From NCBI GenBank assembly GCA_001795335.1, contig MGOK01000009.1:4579-13963 (forward strand): a stretch of 9,385 nucleotides of DNA. The letters are read 5' to 3'. The DNA comes from Chloroflexi bacterium RBG_19FT_COMBO_55_16. Its GTDB lineage: Bacteria > Chloroflexota > Anaerolineae > Anaerolineales > UBA4823. Within the stretch, counting starts at the first letter, position 1, and every line of letters starts with the position of its first letter. The notes under the pieces were generated by a model. The model had not been told where the DNA came from. It searched no databases and worked only from the letters and a program-made list of their open reading frames with translations. Positions 1 to 5,125 of the stretch are shown here, piece after piece. Both the position numbers and the translations under genes were made by a program.

Positions 1-694
1 CTTGCGGGGCGCCTTCAAACACTTTTTCGCCATCCTTGAGACCGACTACCCAGGTCGCATAGCGCTGCACCAGGTCCAGGAAATGCAGGCTGCAGAGCAC
101 TGTCACGCCATCCGAACGGTTGAGCATCTCTAGATATTGCATGATGCTGTGCGCCAGGACGGGGTCCAGGCTGGCGACGGGTTCGTCGGCGAGCAGTAAG
201 CGCGGTTCCTGCATTAAAGCTCGGGCAATCCCGACGCGCTGCTGCTGGCCTCCAGACAGGGCATCCGCCCGGTTGTCTGCCTTATCGGTGATCCCCACCC
301 GCTCCATAGCGTGCATGGCGCGCGCCCGTTCCGCCCGCGGCCAGAAGCCAACCAGCGAAAGCCAGGGATTGACATACCCCAGGCGCCCGCTGAGCACGTT
401 GGTCATCACGGAGGAGCGCTTGACCAGGTTGAATTGTTGGAACACCATTCCGATCTGGCTGCGGATTTGGAGCAGTTTGCGCGGGCTGGCAGCGGTGATG
501 TCGATGTCGTTCCACAAAATACGGCCAGCGGTCGGATCGATCAAGCGGTTAATACAGCGTAGTAAGGTGGATTTTCCAGATCCAGAGAGACCGATCACGA
601 CCAGGAATTGCCCTTCCGGCACCTCGAAACTGATATCTTTCAAGGCAACTGTGCCATCAGGATAGATTTTTGTCAGGTTTTCTATACGCAGCAT
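1..694 (-). CDS. phnC: PhnC-type phosphonate ABC transporter ATP-binding protein (3' end cut by window edge)
   Basis: This is the cytoplasmic ATPase of an ABC importer, which couples ATP hydrolysis to uptake, most likely of phosphonate or phosphite. Reading from ATG at 694, 231 codons are open to the left edge. Walker A is GLSGSGKST (residues 35-43), the Q-loop is VFQQFNLV (84-91), the ABC signature is LSGGQQQR (146-153), Walker B is LLLADEP (166-172), the D-loop is SLDP (175-178), and the switch histidine is H204 in SLHFLDL. Several traits are PhnC-like rather than GlnQ-like: FQQFNLV followed by R-S-V-x-x-N-V-L-x-G-R-L-G, the P-W-x-S-L-x-G-F-W-P insertion near 110-119, and the Leu-His-x-x-D near the end. 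Family members run about 250-270 residues, so roughly 20-35 are missing and a PhnE permease may follow. No Shine-Dalgarno precedes the ATG; the upstream bases are pyrimidine-rich. The gene lies 154 bp behind a chimeric binding protein and is probably in the same operon. Family call sure; substrate inferred. Confidence 0.9.
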   Translation of the reverse strand, partial: MLRIENLTKIYPDGTVALKDISFEVPEGQFLVVIGLSGSGKSTLLRCINRLIDPTAGRILWNDIDITAASPRKLLQIRSQIGMVFQQFNLVKRSSVMTNVLSGRLGYVNPWLSLVGFWPRAERARAMHAMERVGITDKADNRADALSGGQQQRVGIARALMQEPRLLLADEPVASLDPVLAHSIMQYLEMLNRSDGVTVLCSLHFLDLVQRYATWVVGLKDGEKVFEGAPQ

Positions 695-708
695 GAGACA
701 GAGGAAAG

Positions 709-784
709 TGTGAAACGTGAAACGTAAAACAAGATGAGTAATACGTAATTGCGTAAGGAAAAGTTTTACGGATTACGCATTACG
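709..784. repeat. Heptamer-based intergenic inverted repeat
   Basis: The gap between the ATPase and binding-protein genes holds a run of seven-base units. TGAAACG occurs twice in direct repeat (711-724), followed by TAAAACA, then TAATACG (739-745), TAATTGCG (746-753) and TAAGG. The second part runs in opposite orientation with TTTTACG (764-770), GATTACG (771-777) and CATTACG (778-784). The arms 738-756 and 766-783 pair imperfectly around a nine-base loop, with one mismatch plus a one-base slip. The composition is AT-rich, unlike the neighbouring genes. No coding potential is visible. It may be a dispersed intergenic repeat or a structure in the operon mRNA; which of these is not decided by the sequence. 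Confidence 0.6.
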
Positions 785-799
785 GGTTAGATCAAGAAT

Positions 800-826
800 G
801 GGGGAGGGCAAAGTTAACCCTCCCCC
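800..826 (-). terminator. GC-rich hairpin after binding-protein gene, probable attenuator or terminator
   Basis: A perfect 9-bp stem, GGGGGAGGG (800-808) with CCCTCCCCC (818-826), encloses a nine-base loop. It lies 23 bases beyond the stop codon of the binding-protein gene on the minus strand. The bases following the hairpin in that direction are CATTCTTGATC, so there is no strong uridine run and it is not a textbook intrinsic terminator. It may reduce transcription into the ATPase gene or protect the 3' end of the binding-protein message, a common arrangement where binding proteins are needed in excess. Confidence 0.6.
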
Positions 827-848
827 TTCGGTTGTAAAGAATCAAGTT

Positions 849-2618
849 TTATTTAACTAAACCCGTCACGTCCACGCCGGAGGCTTCAAGGAGCACACGG
901 AACTCATCGTAGAAGGTATCGTCCACTTCTTTCAGGCCCTCGATCTGGTAAACGGCCTGCAGGGAGGCTTTGCCTTCTTCGGTCCCAGCCATCTGCAGCA
1001 GGGCGGCGGTCAGCTTTTGGCGTACATCGTCCGGCAGGCTGGCGGCGTAGGAGACATTGTCGTTGGGGATGACTGGGTCGGTGCGCCAGATCACGACGAT
1101 TTTATCCATCACGTCTGGCAGGTCTTCCGCCAGGGAGGAAGAGGTGCGGGCGTCGATGAAAGTGGCGCCGAAGTCGCAGATCCCTCCGGCATACAGCGCA
1201 CGCACGACGGTGGGGTGGCCCTGGACAAAGGCCGCGGATAGGGTCTTCACACCCGCGTCGGCCACGTAACCGCTGGGGATGACATAGCCGGACGATGACA
1301 GCGGGTCAGTCCAGCAGGGTTTCTTACCGTCGAACTGGGCCAGGGCGGTGGCGGCGTCACCTGTGTTCTCGTTCGTGGCCGGGTCGAAGTAAGGCGTGAA
1401 GCCGGAGGCGACGTTGGCGATGAACTGGGCGCCGTAGTGGTCCGCGCCAAAGCGCAGGGTCGACAAGGCAACGTCCGCATACTCCTTCTCATGGGCGACG
1501 ACGTAGGCGAAAGGCGGCAGCCAGCCGATATGGGCGTTGCCGGAGCCCATCGCCTCGACCAGCGCACCATACGAGGTGGGCACTGTGGTTTCGATGGTGT
1601 AGCCTGTGATCTCTGACAGCTGTGCAGCGATGGCCTCGCCGCTGGCGATCAGTTCCTGGGTGGTAGCTGAAGGAGCCAGGGCCATGATAAGCGGATTGTC
1701 GGCAGTGCCGAACTCGGGTTCGGCATAGGCGCCTGGTCCGATCTCTTCATAAGTGACTGTGAAGCTGGGGCCGAACCACTTCAAGTTGATCTCGTTCAGA
1801 GTACCGTCAGCCTTCATCTGAGCGATCGCTAGGTTAAAGGGCTCGACCAGGTCGCTGCCCTTGGGGAAAACGAAGCCCAGCTGATCGCTGGAGATCGAGG
1901 GACCGACCAGTTTCAAGTCCTCCTTGTTGGCTCCCAGGTAACCCAGCCCGGCGGTCTCGTCAATGATCACGCCGTCCGCGTCGCCGGAAAGGACTGCCTG
2001 GACCGCCAGGCCAAAGGTGTCGAAGGCCATGATGCGGTCTTCCCCGACGTACTTTTTGGCGGTTTCATAATTGGTGGTGCCCACTTGCTCGGCCAGTTTT
2101 AAGTTGGGGTCGGCAACCAGCTCTTCGATGCTCGCGAAGCGATCTTCATCGAGGCCCACCAGCAGACGTTGTTCGATGTTGGCGTAACCGTCGGAGAAGT
2201 CGACCTGCTTGGCGCGCTCCTCGGTGATGGTGATGCCGTCGGCTGCCATGTCAAATTGGCCTGCGGCTACGGAGGCGATCATCGTATCCCAGCCGAACTC
2301 CTTCCACACCGGTACGCAGTTCATCCGCTGGCAGGCTTCGTTCATGAAATCGTAGTCCCAACCTTCCGCCACACCGGTATCCAGGCGGACGTAGTTGTAC
2401 GGCAGGTAAGCGTTCTCGATGGCGATCGTGATCTCGCGGCCACCCAGGTCGGGCAGGACGATTTCTTCGGTCACCTGAGGGGCTTCCGTGGCCGGCGCCT
2501 CGGTCATTACCGGGGCCTCGGTCGGCGGAGGGGGCGCCTCGGTGGCGGCAGGGGCGCAGGCCGCCAGGATCAGGCTGGCTGCGACCAGAATGCTGATCAG
2601 CAGAAAGGTTTTTTTCAT
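849..2618 (-). CDS. Chimeric solute-binding lipoprotein: amino acid family 3 module fused to PhnD-like module
   Basis: A membrane-anchored extracytoplasmic binding protein for an ABC importer, with two unlike ligand modules in one 589-residue chain. Residues 1-21 form a lipoprotein signal with lipobox LAAC (lipidated C21). Residues 22-52 are a Pro/Thr/Glu/Ala linker with four TEAP repeats. Residues about 60-285 form a family 3 binding module (SBP_bac_3): GWDYDFMNEA (86-95), then ITEERAKQVDFS (131-142). R135 and D220 align with the residues that hold the ligand carboxylate and amino group in HisJ/LAO proteins. C96 and C101 sit where HisJ has a disulfide. Residues about 308-589 form a PhnD-like module, with SYGALVEAMGSGNAHIGWLPP (349-369) and phosphonate-type loop SSSGYVIP (441-448); C435 and C481 may pair. 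Each module is about the size of a whole binding protein. AGGAGGAG precedes ATG with good spacing. Both family calls are firm; ligands are inferred. A fused pair from different families is unusual. Confidence 0.92.
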   Translation of the reverse strand: MKKTFLLISILVAASLILAACAPAATEAPPPPTEAPVMTEAPATEAPQVTEEIVLPDLGGREITIAIENAYLPYNYVRLDTGVAEGWDYDFMNEACQRMNCVPVWKEFGWDTMIASVAAGQFDMAADGITITEERAKQVDFSDGYANIEQRLLVGLDEDRFASIEELVADPNLKLAEQVGTTNYETAKKYVGEDRIMAFDTFGLAVQAVLSGDADGVIIDETAGLGYLGANKEDLKLVGPSISSDQLGFVFPKGSDLVEPFNLAIAQMKADGTLNEINLKWFGPSFTVTYEEIGPGAYAEPEFGTADNPLIMALAPSATTQELIASGEAIAAQLSEITGYTIETTVPTSYGALVEAMGSGNAHIGWLPPFAYVVAHEKEYADVALSTLRFGADHYGAQFIANVASGFTPYFDPATNENTGDAATALAQFDGKKPCWTDPLSSSGYVIPSGYVADAGVKTLSAAFVQGHPTVVRALYAGGICDFGATFIDARTSSSLAEDLPDVMDKIVVIWRTDPVIPNDNVSYAASLPDDVRQKLTAALLQMAGTEEGKASLQAVYQIEGLKEVDDTFYDEFRVLLEASGVDVTGLVK

Positions 2619-2627
2619 TTTATTTTT

Positions 2628-2635
2628 CTCCTCCT
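2628..2635 (-). promoter_or_regulatory. Ribosome binding site of the binding-protein gene
   Basis: AGGAGGAG on the minus strand lies nine bases upstream of the ATG at 2618. It is strong and fixes the start of the chimeric lipoprotein, in agreement with the signal peptide beginning at that methionine. Confidence 0.85.
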
Positions 2636-2698
2636 GAGAAATAGTTTGAATTGAGTGGAAAAGATTTATTTTCAGCGACTGCTTGGATTATGCTCTCA

Positions 2699-2710
2699 AT
2701 CACCTCCTTT
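2699..2710 (-). promoter_or_regulatory. Perfect Shine-Dalgarno sequence without an evident gene start
   Basis: On the minus strand, AAAGGAGGTGAT is a full-length match to the 16S anti-Shine-Dalgarno. It lies about 40 bases past the permease stop and about 80 bases before the binding-protein start. No ATG, GTG or TTG follows at normal spacing. A GTG within the motif itself opens a 27-codon frame ending just before the next gene, but the spacing is wrong. The CCTTT of an upstream CCCTTTC could pair with the AAAGG part of the motif. It may be a ribosome standby site, a leader-peptide relic, or chance. Confidence 0.45.
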
Positions 2711-2749
2711 ATAAGGATAGAAAGGGATTTGGTTTATTTAATGAAGCCT

Positions 2750-3619
2750 TTATTCACTGGTTTTTAAACGTTTTTCCATATACTTGACCCCGATCGAAAG
2801 GATGATGGTCATGCTCAGATAGAGAAAGGCAAGTGTGTTATAAGTTTCAGGATACAGAAACGAAGCGGCGACATATTTCTTGCTGAGCTGGGTGATCTCC
2901 TCCACCCCGATCACCGAAACCAGGGAAGATTCTTTAAGCATGGAGATAAAGTCGTTGCCCAGCGGAGGCAGGATGCGCCGGAAAGCCTGGGGCAGGACGA
3001 CCAGGCGCATGGTCTGCAGCCAATTGAGCCCGAGCGCCCTGGAAGCCTCCAGCTGGCCTTTCTCGATGGATTGAATGCCGGCGCGGAAGATCTCCGAAGA
3101 AAAAGCTCCATAATTGAGTGCCAGGGCAATAACCCCCCGCACAACGAAACTTACCTGGCGATTGGTTAAATTAGTCAGGGCGTTGTCAGGCCCGAGCAAG
3201 CCGGCGGCTGCCAGCCACTCCCCAAGGGAATTGAGCAAGACAATCCCGGCCGGTACAATCACCAGCGCCGTGTAGAAGATCAAAACTAAGACCGGCACGC
3301 CGCGCACAATTTGCACATACAGCATGGCGATATTTCTGAATATAAGGTTTTTGGACATCTGGCCAAAGGCGGTGAACAGGCCAATTACCATCGCAAAACC
3401 AAAGGCGATGAGAGTCACAATGATGGTCAACCGCAAGCCGGCTGCCAGGAATGAAATAATATCCTGGTAGGTGGCGTTGGTGATAAAGTTGTAGATCAGA
3501 AAAACGGCTGCCAACAGGATCAATAATGCCCACCAGGGAAATTCCGCCAGGCGGTTGACGACGCGCGTTTGAACCAGGGAGCTTGGTTTAGCAATGCGAG
3601 GGGTGGTTGTTGTGCTCAC
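2750..3619 (-). CDS. HisM/GlnP-type polar amino acid ABC transporter permease
   Basis: An inner-membrane permease that would form the translocation channel for a polar amino acid-like solute. I choose GTG at 3619, giving 289 residues, the usual family size. Hydrophobic segments lie at about 30-47, 62-84, 106-128, 158-176 and 262-278. The EAA loop that docks on the ATPase is clear: EASRALGLNW (191-200) followed by LPQAFRRILPPLGNDF (209-224). YGAFSSEIFRAGIQSI (170-185) is characteristic of the HisM/GlnP family. The reading frame stays open to 4147, but that extension lies antisense to folC and does not resemble a permease N-terminus, so I exclude it. No clear Shine-Dalgarno is seen; AAGAG lies 16-20 bases upstream. 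It is first in the operon, 131 bp before the two-module binding protein. Only one amino acid-type permease and no GlnQ-type ATPase is seen, so it may use the PhnC-type ATPase or one encoded elsewhere. Exact start moderately sure. Confidence 0.9.
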   Translation of the reverse strand: MSTTTTPRIAKPSSLVQTRVVNRLAEFPWWALLILLAAVFLIYNFITNATYQDIISFLAAGLRLTIIVTLIAFGFAMVIGLFTAFGQMSKNLIFRNIAMLYVQIVRGVPVLVLIFYTALVIVPAGIVLLNSLGEWLAAAGLLGPDNALTNLTNRQVSFVVRGVIALALNYGAFSSEIFRAGIQSIEKGQLEASRALGLNWLQTMRLVVLPQAFRRILPPLGNDFISMLKESSLVSVIGVEEITQLSKKYVAASFLYPETYNTLAFLYLSMTIILSIGVKYMEKRLKTSE

Positions 3620-3667
3620 TGATGTAAATATAACTCTTTTTACAAACCCTGGCAAGTGACAGATGAC

Positions 3668-3673
3668 ATTATA
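3668..3673 (-). promoter_or_regulatory. Candidate -10 element for the importer operon
   Basis: A perfect TATAAT on the minus strand would place a transcript start about 40 bases ahead of the permease GTG at 3619. The region 17 bases further upstream (AGCCCA) is a poor -35 match, so the promoter may need an activator or be weak. It overlaps the folC promoter region on the other strand. Confidence 0.45.
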
Positions 3674-3683
3674 TTTCGTCCTC

Positions 3684-3712
3684 TTGCGCCTGGGCTTCCG
3701 AAGGGTTACAAT
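3684..3712 (+). promoter_or_regulatory. Candidate sigma-70-type promoter for folC-lon
   Basis: TTGCGC (3684-3689) and TACAAT (3707-3712) are separated by exactly 17 bases, near-consensus for a housekeeping promoter. The expected transcript start near 3718-3720 lies only two to four bases before the ATG at 3722, which predicts a nearly leaderless folC mRNA. This agrees with the absence of a well-placed Shine-Dalgarno. Confidence 0.55.
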
Positions 3713-3721
3713 GCCAGGCAC

Positions 3722-5125
3722 ATGGAAACCGATAGCGCTTACCAGCAGACCCTGGATTATCTGTACAGCTTCGTCGATTACAGCTTGCAGCGATCTTTTC
3801 GCTATTTGCCGGAACATTTCGACCTGGCCCGCATGCAGGCTTTGATGGCTGCCTTGGGTAACCCCGATCAAGCCTACCCCATTATTCATATAGCTGGAAC
3901 GAAAGGCAAGGGTTCGGTCGCCTCTTTCTGCGCCAGCGCGCTGCGTGCGGCGGGCTATCGCATCGGCTTGTATACCTCGCCCCACCTGGAAGAATACATC
4001 GAGCGCATCCAGATCGACGGACAGCCTATCCCGCCGACCGATCTGGTAACCCTGGTGGAGGCGATGAAGCCGCAAATCGAGGCTATCCCCCGCTTGACGA
4101 CCTTTGAAATCACTACCGCCCTGGCTTTCCTTTACTTCAAGCAACAAGGCATTGGGGCGGCGGTCATCGAGGTCGGATTAGGAGGGCGGCTGGACGCCAC
4201 CAATGTGTGTCAACCAAAGGTGGCAGTGATCACCTCACTTTCTTACGATCACACTTATTTGCTGGGCGAGACGCTGGCCGAGATCGCCGCCGAAAAGGGG
4301 GGCATCATCAAGCCCGGTGTGCCGGTAGTCCTGGCCCCACAGAAGGACGAGGCGCGCCTGGTGATCGAACGCATCGCTGCCCAGTGCCAGGCGCCGCTGA
4401 CCCAGGTCGGCCGCGATTACCTGTTCGCTCCGGTGGCCCATTCTCTCGAAAATCAGACCCTCTTGGTCTGGCCGGCTTCCGATCAAGGGCGGCTGGACGC
4501 GTTTATCGAGTCAGGCGATGTGCAAGATTGGGAGCCGGTGCGACTGACCATCCCGCTGCTCGGCCATCACCAGGTGGAGAACGCCGCCACAGCTTATACT
4601 GCCTTGCAGGTAGCGCGCCAGGCTGGCTATATGGTCTCCGAGACTGCCATCCGCCAGGGTTTTAGCGATGTTTACTGGCCGGTGCGCTTTGAAATCTTGC
4701 AGCATTACCCGCCGGTGATCGTCGACTCTGCCCACAATCGCGATTCTGCTGAGAAGCTGCGCCAGGCCCTTGACGATTACTATCCGGGCTATCCGGTGGT
4801 GTTAGTATTTGGAGCTTCGGAAGATAAAGACATTCACGGCATGTTTGCCGAGTTGCTGCCGCGCGTGCGGCAGGTGGTGGCGACGAAATCGGTGCATCCG
4901 CGCGCCATCGAACCAGAAGAGCTGGTGGAGATGGCTCACCAGTTTGGGCGGCCGGCTCGTGCCGTCCCCCAGGTGGAGGACGCCCTCCAAGAGGCCCTCG
5001 GATTGGCGGAGGGCGAAGCGGTCGTCCTGGTAACGGGGAGTATCTTCGTTGCGGCCTCCGCCCGACAGAACTGGAAGGCGATGCCTGGGGAGAAGCGGTT
5101 ACAATTAACTGGGAATCGAAAATGA
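3722..5125 (+). CDS. folC: Dihydrofolate synthase / folylpolyglutamate synthase
   Basis: A cytoplasmic Mur-ligase-family enzyme that adds glutamate to dihydropteroate and/or extends the polyglutamate tail of folates, using ATP. The protein is 467 residues from ATG at 3722, slightly longer than typical (about 420-450). HIAGTKGKGSVASF (56-69) is the FolC P-loop, YTSPHLE (84-90) follows, EVGLGGRLDATN (150-161) is the metal/ATP signature, SYDHTYLLG (174-182) carries the family histidine, EKGGIIKPG (191-199) is conserved, and GASEDKD (364-370) and LVTGSIFVA (436-444) mark the C-terminal domain. The AHN motif is present as DSAHNR (335-340), where many members have D-G-A-H-N-P/D. A GTG at 3656 would add 22 residues, but the family's usual start (x-Y-x-x-x-L-x-Y-L-Y-S) begins just after the ATG chosen here, and the promoter lies in the extension. 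It overlaps lon by four bases. Function sure; whether it has one or both activities cannot be read from the sequence. Confidence 0.95.
   Translation: METDSAYQQTLDYLYSFVDYSLQRSFRYLPEHFDLARMQALMAALGNPDQAYPIIHIAGTKGKGSVASFCASALRAAGYRIGLYTSPHLEEYIERIQIDGQPIPPTDLVTLVEAMKPQIEAIPRLTTFEITTALAFLYFKQQGIGAAVIEVGLGGRLDATNVCQPKVAVITSLSYDHTYLLGETLAEIAAEKGGIIKPGVPVVLAPQKDEARLVIERIAAQCQAPLTQVGRDYLFAPVAHSLENQTLLVWPASDQGRLDAFIESGDVQDWEPVRLTIPLLGHHQVENAATAYTALQVARQAGYMVSETAIRQGFSDVYWPVRFEILQHYPPVIVDSAHNRDSAEKLRQALDDYYPGYPVVLVFGASEDKDIHGMFAELLPRVRQVVATKSVHPRAIEPEELVEMAHQFGRPARAVPQVEDALQEALGLAEGEAVVLVTGSIFVAASARQNWKAMPGEKRLQLTGNRK

Noticed and set aside
120..665. Plus-strand open frame of 181 codons opposite the ATPase gene
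   Set aside because: It is antisense to a clear PhnC-type ATPase with all motifs, and its translation is Arg/Ser/Pro-rich with no recognisable family.
2169..2654. Plus-strand open frame of 161 codons opposite the receptor N-terminus
   Set aside because: Gly/Arg-rich composition arises from the antisense of the TEAP linker and signal peptide; no family features.
2620..2703. A 27-codon leader frame from GTG 2703 to TAA ahead of the receptor gene
   Set aside because: Its start lies inside the Shine-Dalgarno motif, leaving no proper spacing, and the peptide shows no known attenuator feature.
2691..2717. The plus strand resembles the 3' end of 16S rRNA (ATCACCTCCTTT)
   Set aside because: Only the anti-Shine-Dalgarno bases match; the neighbouring 2641-2690 does not resemble the conserved 16S 3' region, so it is simply the complement of a strong ribosome site.
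3656..3721. GTG 3656 as the folC start
   Set aside because: The added 22 residues lie across the best promoter and before the family's conserved N-terminus; no ribosome site precedes it.
3620..4147. Extending the permease N-terminus upstream to 4147
   Set aside because: The extra codons are antisense to folC and give no transporter-like sequence; GTG 3619 gives a normal family length.
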